A program made the position numbers and the translations under genes. This document shows, in pieces, positions 1-5,129 of a stretch of DNA of 5,129 nucleotides. The DNA is from Candidatus Omnitrophota bacterium (GTDB taxonomy: Bacteria > Omnitrophota > Koll11 > Duberdicusellales > 4484-171). Where the stretch lies: contig JAIPHQ010000064.1 in assembly GCA_021735115.1 (NCBI GenBank), positions 1 to 5,129 of the forward strand. Reading direction: 5' to 3'. Each line of letters starts with the position of its first letter. Position 1 is the stretch's first letter. The notes under the pieces were generated by a model that did not search any database, was not told the DNA's origin, and saw only the letters and a program-made list of their open reading frames with translations.

Positions 1-455
1 TGCATCCTTCAGTAATTGATAGTCTGGTTCAAGAAATGCTTATAACTAAAGATTTACCTATGGCAACTGTTAAGAAAAAAATTGAAGAAAAAAATCAAAT
101 TGATAATCCTAATATAGTAAAAGTTATCTGTGATAAATTAGACTTTGCAATTTACTTTTCTCGATTCCCGATACCTTACTGTCGTGACCAAAACAAAAAT
201 AACAGTTTTGAAGATTGTCGTAATACCTACTACAAACACCTGGGAATTTATGCCTACAGCAAAGATTTTCTTTATACCTTTAAAAATTTACCAGTTTCTC
301 AACTAGAAAAGGCAGAAAAATTAGAACAGCTCAGAGCCATTGAAGCTGGATATAAAATAAAAGTTATTGAAACTCATTTTGATTCTTTTGGAATAGATAC
401 ATCCGACGATCTCTATGAAGCTGAGAAAGTTTTAATGCAAAAAGGATACGCATAA
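1..455 (+). CDS. kdsB: 3-deoxy-manno-octulosonate cytidylyltransferase (CMP-Kdo synthetase), 5' end cut by the window
   Basis: KdsB couples Kdo to CTP, giving CMP-Kdo and pyrophosphate in the cytoplasm; CMP-Kdo is the donor used to add Kdo to lipid A. The reading frame is already open at the left edge (first full codon at base 3), so the Met at base 36 is internal. About 150 residues are visible. The family is usually about 245-250 residues, so roughly the first 100 are missing, including the N-terminal nucleotide-binding loop. What remains is typical: an IYFSRFPIPY stretch, YYKHLGIYAY, the LEKAEKLEQLRAIEAGYKI block, and near the end GIDTSDDL, whose first Asp matches the second Mg-binding Asp of the family (Asp235 in E. 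coli, from memory). The stop lies 2 bases before the kdsA start, so the two genes are almost surely co-transcribed and probably translationally coupled. Confidence 0.95.
   Translation, partial: HPSVIDSLVQEMLITKDLPMATVKKKIEEKNQIDNPNIVKVICDKLDFAIYFSRFPIPYCRDQNKNNSFEDCRNTYYKHLGIYAYSKDFLYTFKNLPVSQLEKAEKLEQLRAIEAGYKIKVIETHFDSFGIDTSDDLYEAEKVLMQKGYA
441..446 (+). promoter_or_regulatory. Ribosome binding site of kdsA, inside the end of kdsB
   Basis: AAAGGA lies 11 bases before the kdsA ATG at 458, within the last codons of kdsB. It is one of only two clear Shine-Dalgarno-like sequences in the window and supports the 458 start. Its place inside the upstream gene fits translational coupling of kdsB and kdsA. 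Confidence 0.5.
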
Positions 456-457
456 TT

Positions 458-1240
458 ATGAAACAAGAAAAATTAATTATTATTGCCGGCCCTTGTGCTA
501 TAGAAGATGAAAAAACTACTACTGATATCGCATCTTACCTAAAAGATAATCTTTCTGATTTGCCAATTAAACTTTTTTTTAAAGCAAGTTTCGATAAGGC
601 AAATAGAACTTCAGTTGATTCCTATCGTGGTCCCGGATTAAAGAATGGCTTAAAAATATTAAAAAATATCAAAGAAAAAACAAGAATTCCCATATTAACT
701 GACGTTCATTGCTGCCACCAAGTAAAAGAGGTTGAAAAGGTTGCTGATATCATACAAATTCCAGCCTTTCTTTGCCGGCAGACCGATTTAATAGTGGAGG
801 CAGCTAAAACAAAAAAAATAATTAATATCAAAAAAGGCCAATTCGTATCTCCGCAAAACATAAAATATATATTTAAAAAAATAGAATCAACAGGTAATAA
901 AAAGATTTTTATTACCGAACGCGGCTTTTGTTTTGGCTATAATAATTTAGTGGTTGATTTTCGCTCATTTTTAATTATGAAGGAATTCGGCTATCCAGTC
1001 ATCTTTGATGCTACTCACTCGTTGCAACGCCCTTCGGCTAAATCAGGAATATCAGGAGGGGACAGCCAATTCGTCAAACCGCTTAGCTTAGCTGCAGCTG
1101 CTGCAGGAGTAAATGGTTTTTTTCTTGAGGTTCACCCTCAACCAGAAAAATCCTTGTCAGATCCTTTTACAACCTATAAACTTAATAAGATAAGAAATCT
1201 TATCCAAAAAATATTAGTTATAAGAGAAGCTCTTACTTAA
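458..1240 (+). CDS. kdsA: 3-deoxy-8-phosphooctulonate synthase (Kdo-8-phosphate synthase), metal-dependent type
   Basis: KdsA condenses arabinose 5-phosphate with phosphoenolpyruvate to Kdo 8-phosphate and phosphate in the cytoplasm. It is a TIM-barrel enzyme of the DAHP synthase family. The 260 residues are close to the roughly 267 of the Aquifex aeolicus enzyme. Visible family blocks are IIAGPCAIE (8-16), FKASFDKANRTS (41-52), the RGPG loop (57-60), IPAFLCRQTDL (101-111), NIKKGQF (123-129), ERG..FGYNNLVVD (154-167) and DATHS (184-188). Cys13 in AGPC marks the metal-dependent class; the metal-free E. coli class has Asn there. His187, Glu224 and Asp235 match the other metal ligands of the Aquifex enzyme with a constant offset of two. 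Two residues near Asp235 differ from what I remember as the metal-class signature (see findings). The gene starts 2 bases after kdsB, and its substrate is supplied by the next gene, kdsD. Confidence 0.96.
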   Translation: MKQEKLIIIAGPCAIEDEKTTTDIASYLKDNLSDLPIKLFFKASFDKANRTSVDSYRGPGLKNGLKILKNIKEKTRIPILTDVHCCHQVKEVEKVADIIQIPAFLCRQTDLIVEAAKTKKIINIKKGQFVSPQNIKYIFKKIESTGNKKIFITERGFCFGYNNLVVDFRSFLIMKEFGYPVIFDATHSLQRPSAKSGISGGDSQFVKPLSLAAAAAGVNGFFLEVHPQPEKSLSDPFTTYKLNKIRNLIQKILVIREALT

Positions 1241-1261
1241 TTTTTTAATTTACAAGTAAAA

Positions 1262-2254
1262 ATGGCAAAAAAGATAAAAAAACTCAATAAAAAAACTATT
1301 CTCAGCTGGGCAAAGGATGTGCTCGTTACTGAAGCCGAAGGCCTAGAAAATGTTAAAACAAAATTAGGAAATGATTTTTTTGAATCAATTAAAATTACCT
1401 CAAAATGTAAAGGCAGACTTATCATCTCTGGAATGGGTAAAGCTGGTATAATTGGCCAAAAGTTTTCCGCAACTCTTTCTTCAACCGGAACATCAAGTTT
1501 TTGGCTTCATGCGGCTGAAGCAGTACATGGTGACTTAGGAAGAATTAAAAAAAATGACATTGTAGTAATTTTATCTTATAGCGGCCAAACTGACGAGATA
1601 AAAAACCTAATTCCTTTTGTAAAAAAAATTGGATCAAAGATTATTGCAATAACTGGAAATATCAAATCAAATTTAGCTCAATACTCAGACATAGTAATTG
1701 ACGTTGCCGTAGATAAAGAAGCTTGTGGGCTAGGTTTAGCTCCAACTACATCTACTACTGCAATGTTAGCAGTTTGCGATGCAATTTCGGTAGTTTTACA
1801 AAAAATAAAGGGTTTTAAGAAAAAGGATTTTGCTTCTTTTCACCCCAGAGGTTCTTTAGGAAGAAAACTTCTCCTTAAGGTATCAGACATCATGAGAAAA
1901 AAGAAAGCAAACCCTGTAGTTGGTGCAGATACTTTAGTTGATCAGGTTTTGTTAAAAATTACCTCCGCACATGCAGGAGCTGCTACTATTGTAGATAAAA
2001 AAAATAAAATAATTGGAATATTCACTGATGGAGATTTACGCCGAAGTTTAAAAAAAGATAGAAATATTTTAAATAAAAAAGTTAAATTTGTTATGTCAGC
2101 TAAACCTACAGTTATCAAAGAGAGCAATTTAGCCTCACAAGCTCTTAAAATTTTAGAAAAAAAGAAGATAGATGAACTACCCGTTGTTGATAAAAACAAT
2201 CACCCGGTCGGAATGCTTGATATCCAAGATCTAATTGCAGCCGGCCTTGTATAA
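1262..2254 (+). CDS. kdsD: Arabinose-5-phosphate isomerase, KdsD/KpsF family (SIS domain plus two CBS domains)
   Basis: This enzyme interconverts ribulose 5-phosphate and arabinose 5-phosphate, the first committed step of Kdo synthesis. The 330 residues nearly equal E. coli KdsD (328). The N-terminal SIS sugar-isomerase domain (about 35-185) has GMGKAG, EAVHGDLG, SYSGQTDEI and GLGLAPTTSTT. All four residues reported as important in E. coli KdsD (Lys59, Glu111, Glu152, His193) are kept as Lys60, Glu112, Glu153 and His194. FHPRGSLGRKLL links to a CBS pair: CBS1 starts at VSDIM (207-211) and contains IFTDGDLRR (253-261); CBS2 starts near VKFVM (274-278) and ends LPVVDKNNHPVGMLDIQDL. CBS pairs often bind nucleotides, but no ligand can be read from the sequence. 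The start at 1262 fits family length, although no Shine-Dalgarno is visible in the 21-base A/T-rich gap after kdsA. The paralogues KpsF and GutQ share this architecture; placement between kdsA and kdsC favours the Kdo role. Confidence 0.95.
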   Translation: MAKKIKKLNKKTILSWAKDVLVTEAEGLENVKTKLGNDFFESIKITSKCKGRLIISGMGKAGIIGQKFSATLSSTGTSSFWLHAAEAVHGDLGRIKKNDIVVILSYSGQTDEIKNLIPFVKKIGSKIIAITGNIKSNLAQYSDIVIDVAVDKEACGLGLAPTTSTTAMLAVCDAISVVLQKIKGFKKKDFASFHPRGSLGRKLLLKVSDIMRKKKANPVVGADTLVDQVLLKITSAHAGAATIVDKKNKIIGIFTDGDLRRSLKKDRNILNKKVKFVMSAKPTVIKESNLASQALKILEKKKIDELPVVDKNNHPVGMLDIQDLIAAGLV

Positions 2255-2284
2255 AGTCCATAATCAACAGTCAACAGTCCATAG
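2255..2284 (+). repeat. Short nested direct repeats in the kdsD-kdsC spacer
   Basis: The spacer begins directly after the kdsD stop codon with AGTCCATA (2255-2262), then TCAACAG twice in tandem (2264-2270 and 2271-2277), then AGTCCATA again (2276-2283). The repeats are exact and fill nearly the whole 35-base spacer. Strings built from AGTCCATA and TCAACAG units are, as I recall, scattered between genes in many uncultured bacterial genomes, with no known function. There is no inverted symmetry that would make a terminator hairpin, and no open frame of its own. Confidence 0.75.
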
Positions 2285-2289
2285 AAAAA

Positions 2290-2835
2290 ATGAAAAAAGA
2301 AAGTTTGAAAAAAATAAAAAAAAGATTAGCTAAAGTAAAACTTCTAATTTTAGATGTTGATGGGGTTCTTACCAAAGAAGAAATAGTTTATGATGACCAC
2401 GGTAGAGAACTTAAAATGTTTAATGTAAAAGATGGTTTGGGGGTTTATTTACTTTCAATTATTGGAGTAAAAACTATCTTTCTTTCAGCTAAAAATTCTC
2501 CGATTTTAAAAAAACGGGCAAAAGATATGCATGTTGTAGAAGTGCGTGGCGGAAAAATACCTAAGGAAGGCGAGTTAGAAGAAATTAAAAGTAAATACCA
2601 AGTAGAAGAAAAAGAAATTTGTTTTATCGGAGACGATATAATCGATTTAGGAATGATTGAAAGAGCTGGAGTTGGAATAGCAGTAAAAAATTCATGCTCT
2701 GAAATAAAAAAAAGTTCTGACCATATCACCACACGCCGTGGCGGTGAAGGGGCAGTACGCGAAATTGCAGACTTAATAATCAATGCCAAGGGCGCCAAGA
2801 AAAAAATATTAAGCTTTATTAAAAACCCTAAATAG
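2290..2835 (+). CDS. kdsC: 3-deoxy-D-manno-octulosonate 8-phosphate phosphatase (HAD superfamily, KdsC)
   Basis: KdsC removes the phosphate from Kdo 8-phosphate, releasing Kdo for KdsB. The 181 residues match the small, cap-less HAD phosphatases (E. coli KdsC is 188), which act as tetramers. Motif I is LDVDGVLT (21-28), with nucleophile Asp22 and acid/base Asp24. Motif II is FLSAKNS, with Ser66 in the Ser/Thr position. The motif III Lys is Lys89 or Lys92. Motif IV is FIGDDIIDL, with Asp115, Asp116 and Asp119 for Mg binding. RRGGEGAVRE (149-158) is the typical KdsC tail, which reaches the active site of a neighbouring subunit. The unusual point is motif II: the Gly-Arg expected after Ser/Thr is Ala-Lys. 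The start at 2290 gives family length and is the only ATG before motif I, though no clear Shine-Dalgarno precedes it. Position right after kdsD and kdsA supports the assignment over a generic HAD phosphatase. Confidence 0.93.
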   Translation: MKKESLKKIKKRLAKVKLLILDVDGVLTKEEIVYDDHGRELKMFNVKDGLGVYLLSIIGVKTIFLSAKNSPILKKRAKDMHVVEVRGGKIPKEGELEEIKSKYQVEEKEICFIGDDIIDLGMIERAGVGIAVKNSCSEIKKSSDHITTRRGGEGAVREIADLIINAKGAKKKILSFIKNPK

Positions 2836-2845
2836 GCTACTAGTA

Positions 2846-2873
2846 TTGACTTTATCTTCTTATCTGATATAGT
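2846..2873 (+). promoter_or_regulatory. Putative sigma70-type promoter with extended -10, upstream of the lptC/A-like gene
   Basis: TTGACT (2846-2851, five of six to TTGACA) is followed after 16 bases by TATAGT (2868-2873, five of six to TATAAT). TG at 2865-2866 adds an extended -10 (TGnTATAGT). Transcription would start near 2880, leaving a leader of about 20 bases before the ATG at 2899. It lies in the 63-base gap after kdsC, which has no visible terminator, so it would add to read-through from upstream. In an A/T-rich genome such matches arise by chance, but having both boxes, correct spacing and the TG together is fairly convincing. Confidence 0.6.
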
Positions 2874-2898
2874 AATATTCTTTCAGAAAGAAAAAATT

Positions 2899-3726
2899 AT
2901 GCGCTATACAATATATTTATTTTTTACCTTAGTTTTCTTTTTTGCGATTGTGCCGATTAGCCAAGGAAGCACTAAGCAAGAAATAGATGATTTCTATCTT
3001 TCTAATTTTAAAAAAGATGGTTCAAGCGATTGGGAAATCGAAGGAAAAGAAGCGGTAGTAGATGGTGACTATATTAATATCAAAACTATGAATGCCAACT
3101 ACTATACAGATGGCGACACAATATCAGCTAAATCAAACAAGGCAAAATTAAATAAAAAAAGCCAAAACATTCAACTTGACGGCAATGTGATAATTGAAAA
3201 TAAAGAAGGTTGGAATCTTAAGACTGAACATCTTGATTGGCAGCAAAAAGAAAATTATATAAAGACCGATTCTCCTGTATCTACCGAAAAAGATGAATTT
3301 TTAGTCAAAGCTGAAGGATTATACGCTGATTCTCAACTTAAAAAAGCTAATTTTAAAAAAGATGTTCAAGTTACTTATACAGAAAAAAATAAAAAAAATG
3401 CCACTACAATAAACTGTGATGGTCCGTTAGAAATAGACTACAACAAAAGTCAAGCAACTTTCAAAGATAACGTAGTAGTAAACCATGCACAAGGAAAGCT
3501 TTTTTCAGATGTGGCAACCCTTTTTTTTGACACAAAAGAAAAAACAATTACTAAGATTGTATCTGAAGGGCATGTAAAAATTATACGGGATAGTAATGTT
3601 ACTTTTGCTAAAAAGGCTACTTATTTAGCTGGTGAAGAGAAACTTATTTTAGAAGGTAGCCCGCGTTTAATTTATTTTCCTGATGAAGAAAATAACAATT
3701 CTTCTGGTTTTTTCGGAATAGATTAA
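2899..3726 (+). CDS. lptC: LPS-export periplasmic protein: LptC-like region followed by LptA/OstA-like region
   Basis: The 275-residue product looks like the envelope bridge of the Lpt machine, which moves LPS from the inner-membrane LptBFG transporter to the outer membrane. Residues 3-20 are strongly hydrophobic after a basic start (MRYTIYLFF...). They form a signal peptide, perhaps cut after ISQG (20-23), or an uncleaved LptC-type membrane anchor. Residues about 45-158 show LptC-like beta-repeat features: SDWEIEGKEA, DGDTISAKSNKAKL, IQLDGNVII, GWNLKTEHLDW and VKAEGLYADSQL. Residues about 168-260 resemble LptA/OstA: TTINCDGPLEIDY, ATFKDNVVV, GKLFSDVATLFF, IVSEGHVKI and ATYLAGEEKLILEGSPRL. 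E. coli LptC is 191 residues and LptA 185, so 275 is long for one but short for a full fusion. Family membership is inferred from these beta-repeat patterns, since there are no catalytic residues. The next gene, lptB, supports the role strongly. Confidence 0.82.
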   Translation: MRYTIYLFFTLVFFFAIVPISQGSTKQEIDDFYLSNFKKDGSSDWEIEGKEAVVDGDYINIKTMNANYYTDGDTISAKSNKAKLNKKSQNIQLDGNVIIENKEGWNLKTEHLDWQQKENYIKTDSPVSTEKDEFLVKAEGLYADSQLKKANFKKDVQVTYTEKNKKNATTINCDGPLEIDYNKSQATFKDNVVVNHAQGKLFSDVATLFFDTKEKTITKIVSEGHVKIIRDSNVTFAKKATYLAGEEKLILEGSPRLIYFPDEENNNSSGFFGID

Positions 3727-3751
3727 AATTAAAATAACACAATAAATAAAA

Positions 3752-4474
3752 ATGCGTCTTTTAGAAGTTAAAAATTTAACTAAAAGCTACGGGACAAATA
3801 CTGTGGTAAAGGATTTGTCCCTTTCAGTAAAAAGGGGAGAAGTCGTAGGCTTGCTCGGTCCAAATGGTGCCGGTAAAACTACTAGTTTTTATATGATTGT
3901 GGGAATTATTCCACCCGATAACGGCAAGATATTATTTGATAATGAAGATATTACTTATTTGCCGATTCATTTGCGAGCAAAATTTGGTATCGGATATCTT
4001 TCACAAGAACCATCTGTATTTAGAAAGCTGACTGTTGAAGAAAACATATTAGCAATACTTGAGACATTACCAATAAACCGCAGCCAAAGGTTAAGTAAAC
4101 TAAATGAGCTCTTAGATGAATTAAGAATATCCCATTTACGTAAAAACCAAGCCTACACCTTAAGTGGGGGAGAAATGCGTAGATTAGAAATTACCCGAGC
4201 CTTGGTAACAAACCCTTCTTTTCTTTTGCTTGATGAACCTTTTTCTGGAATTGATCCAATCGTAGTAAAAGAAGCTCAGCAAATAATTGGCGAACTAAAA
4301 GATAAAGGATTGGGTATATTAATTACCGATCATAATGTCCGCGAGACGCTTTCAATTACAGATAGAGCTTATCTAATCACCGAAGGCCAAATATTAACAA
4401 CGGGAAATTCCGAAGAACTAATTAATCACGATCGAGCCAGAGAAGTATATCTCGGTAAAGATTTTAAAATGTAA
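3752..4474 (+). CDS. lptB: LPS export ABC transporter ATP-binding protein LptB
   Basis: LptB is the cytoplasmic ATPase that powers LPS extraction by LptFG at the inner membrane. The 240 residues match E. coli LptB (241) almost end to end. All ABC motifs are present: Walker A GPNGAGKT (36-43), Q-loop Gln85 in YLSQEPSVF, signature LSGGE (137-141), Walker B LLLDE (158-162) with catalytic Glu162, D-loop SGIDP, and switch His194 in ITDHNVRETL. FRKL at 90-93 matches the Phe90-Arg91 site through which E. coli LptB contacts LptF/G, and the C-terminal VYLGKDF is typical of LptB rather than of LivF/LivG amino-acid transporters. It starts 25 bases after the lptC/A-like gene in an A-rich gap with no visible Shine-Dalgarno; the MRLLEVKNL start aligns with the family. 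No lptF or lptG is in the window. Confidence 0.97.
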   Translation: MRLLEVKNLTKSYGTNTVVKDLSLSVKRGEVVGLLGPNGAGKTTSFYMIVGIIPPDNGKILFDNEDITYLPIHLRAKFGIGYLSQEPSVFRKLTVEENILAILETLPINRSQRLSKLNELLDELRISHLRKNQAYTLSGGEMRRLEITRALVTNPSFLLLDEPFSGIDPIVVKEAQQIIGELKDKGLGILITDHNVRETLSITDRAYLITEGQILTTGNSEELINHDRAREVYLGKDFKM

Positions 4475-4475
4475 A

Positions 4476-4515
4476 ACACAGATGCACACAGATAAATGCA
4501 GATACACACAGATAA
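4476..4515 (+). repeat. Four 10-bp tandem units (ACACAGATNN) between lptB and the tig-like gene
   Basis: Starting two bases after the lptB stop, the sequence reads as four 10-bp units: ACACAGATGC, ACACAGATAA, ATGCAGATAC, ACACAGATAA. CAGAT stays in the same phase in every unit, and ACACAGATAAAT recurs exactly 20 bases apart (4486 and 4506). The block takes up most of the 64-base spacer and ends just before the tig ribosome binding site. Similar CACAGAT strings are, as I recall, common between genes of uncultured bacteria and have no known function. No hairpin or coding potential is evident. Confidence 0.8.
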
Positions 4516-4523
4516 ATAACTAA

Positions 4524-4529
4524 AGGGAG
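4524..4529 (+). promoter_or_regulatory. Ribosome binding site of the tig-like gene
   Basis: AGGGAG lies 9 bases before the ATG at 4539 and is the strongest Shine-Dalgarno in the window. It fixes the start of this gene and suggests efficient translation, as expected for an abundant chaperone. A GTG at 4531 is in a different frame and is not the start. Confidence 0.7.
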
Positions 4530-4538
4530 AGTGGAATT

Positions 4539-5129
4539 ATGGAAGTTAATATTAAAAAAATTGATAAACTAAAGCACAAGTTAGATATAAAATTAAGCGG
4601 TAAAGAATTCACCGACAAAAAAGATAAGTTTTATCAACAAGCTTCAAAAAAATTAAAAGTTCCAGGCTTTAGGCCAGGGAAGGCACCTATTGACATAATT
4701 AAAAAACATCACCAAAAGACACTTCAGGATGAATTTATAAAACAACACCTTCCGCTAATTTATCAACAAGCTCTGGAAAAAAGTGAAATTACACCTGCAG
4801 GATTACCGCAAGTTTCTGACATAAAAATAACTGATCAGGCTTTAAGCTTTATGGCTGAGGTAGAAGTACAACCTAAAATAGAAGTAAAAGAAGAGCTCTA
4901 TAAAGGTATAAAAATTAAGGACCAAAAGACTACTCCCGACTCTAAACAGGTAGAGGAAATGATAAAAAAATTCAAAGAAGAAGTCAAAAAAATAGCCAAG
5001 AAGGATCTTAATGAAGAAAAATTGGCCAAATGGGCCTCTTATCCAAATATGGATTCCTTCAAAGATGCAATTAAAACTCAGATCCATATTGACAGCTTAC
5101 AAAAAAGAAGGCAGAATATTGACAATCAA
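4539..5129 (+). CDS. tig: Trigger factor-like chaperone, 3' end cut by the window; PPIase domain apparently absent
   Basis: Trigger factor binds the ribosome near the exit tunnel and shields new polypeptides. The frame stays open for 197 codons to the right edge. Residues 1 to about 120 are the ribosome-binding domain: MEVNIKKIDKLKHKLDIKL, the signature loop VPGFRPGKAP (41-50, with Phe44 and Arg45 as in E. coli), ITPAGLPQV (84-92), and MAEVEVQPKIEV leading to YKGI (121-124). In usual trigger factors a linker is followed by an FKBP-type PPIase domain of about 90 residues. Here the linker (TTPDSKQVEEMIKKFKEEV, 131-149) runs straight into DLNEEKLAKWASYPNMDSFKDAIKTQ (156-181), which resembles the start of the C-terminal chaperone domain. 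No FKBP-type segment is seen, so this looks like a PPIase-less form; the full length cannot be judged. The gene follows lptB by 64 bases and could be a separate unit. Confidence 0.88.
   Translation, partial: MEVNIKKIDKLKHKLDIKLSGKEFTDKKDKFYQQASKKLKVPGFRPGKAPIDIIKKHHQKTLQDEFIKQHLPLIYQQALEKSEITPAGLPQVSDIKITDQALSFMAEVEVQPKIEVKEELYKGIKIKDQKTTPDSKQVEEMIKKFKEEVKKIAKKDLNEEKLAKWASYPNMDSFKDAIKTQIHIDSLQKRRQNIDNQ

Noticed and set aside
36..38. ATG at 36 as the kdsB start
   Set aside because: The frame is open upstream to the window edge with KdsB-like sequence (HPSVIDSLVQ), and a start here would remove about 110 residues, including the nucleotide-binding loop.
1233..1259. Inverted repeat TTACTT...AAGTAA at the end of kdsA as a possible terminator
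   Set aside because: The stem is only 6 A/T-rich base pairs with a 15-base loop and no following T-run, and kdsD starts at once; termination here is unlikely.
1237..1425. Minus-strand open frame of 62 codons across the kdsA-kdsD junction
   Set aside because: It overlaps the well-supported kdsD start on the other strand, has no recognisable motif or ribosome binding site, and its Phe/Ser-rich product is what the reverse of A-rich coding sequence gives.
1942..2199. Minus-strand open frame of 85 codons inside kdsD
   Set aside because: It lies fully within the CBS-domain coding region of kdsD and shows only Phe/Leu/Ser-rich antisense composition.
2445..2798. Minus-strand open frame of 117 codons inside kdsC
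   Set aside because: It is fully antisense to kdsC, whose HAD motifs are clear; no family resemblance is seen in the reverse product.
4476..4515. Tandem repeats as a possible CRISPR array
   Set aside because: The units are 10 bp with no unique spacers, so they do not fit any CRISPR repeat-spacer layout.
4842..5087. Minus-strand open frame of 81 codons with a membrane-protein-like, Phe/Tyr-rich product
   Set aside because: It is antisense to the Lys/Glu-rich trigger factor region; reversed AAA, GAA and ATA codons give Phe and Tyr, so the hydrophobic look is an artefact.

Overview
The window reads as a short stretch of chromosome from a low-GC, Gram-negative (LPS-making) bacterium. Every gene is on the + strand and tightly packed. 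The first four genes make the LPS inner-core sugar Kdo. The next two belong to the Lpt machine that carries LPS to the outer membrane. The last is a trigger-factor chaperone gene that runs off the right edge. The Lys/Ile/Asn-rich proteins, A-rich gene starts, one-reaction-after-another gene order and short intergenic repeats resemble uncultured lineages such as Candidatus Omnitrophota. That placement is from memory and is tentative.

Layout: the 3' part of kdsB (1-455), kdsA (458-1240), kdsD/kpsF (1262-2254), a 30-bp repeat-bearing spacer, kdsC (2290-2835), a 63-bp spacer with a good sigma70-type promoter (2846-2873), an lptC-lptA-like gene (2899-3726), lptB (3752-4474), a 64-bp spacer holding four 10-bp repeat units, and the 5' part of a tig-like gene (4539 to the edge). 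There is no gap over 300 bases without a gene. I found no RNA gene, CRISPR array, insertion sequence or convincing terminator.

The first four genes form a full pathway. KdsD turns ribulose 5-phosphate into arabinose 5-phosphate, KdsA condenses this with PEP to Kdo 8-phosphate, KdsC removes the phosphate, and KdsB activates Kdo as CMP-Kdo for transfer to lipid A. The promoter before the lptC/A-like gene suggests that the transport genes can also be transcribed separately from the synthesis genes.

This is mostly a conserved housekeeping locus, and I do not see a new defence or mobile system. The points most worth checking are the trigger factor, which seems to pass from its ribosome-binding domain to its C-terminal chaperone domain with no FKBP-type PPIase domain; the single protein that seems to join LptC-like and LptA-like halves; and two different short repeats, each placed directly after a stop codon.
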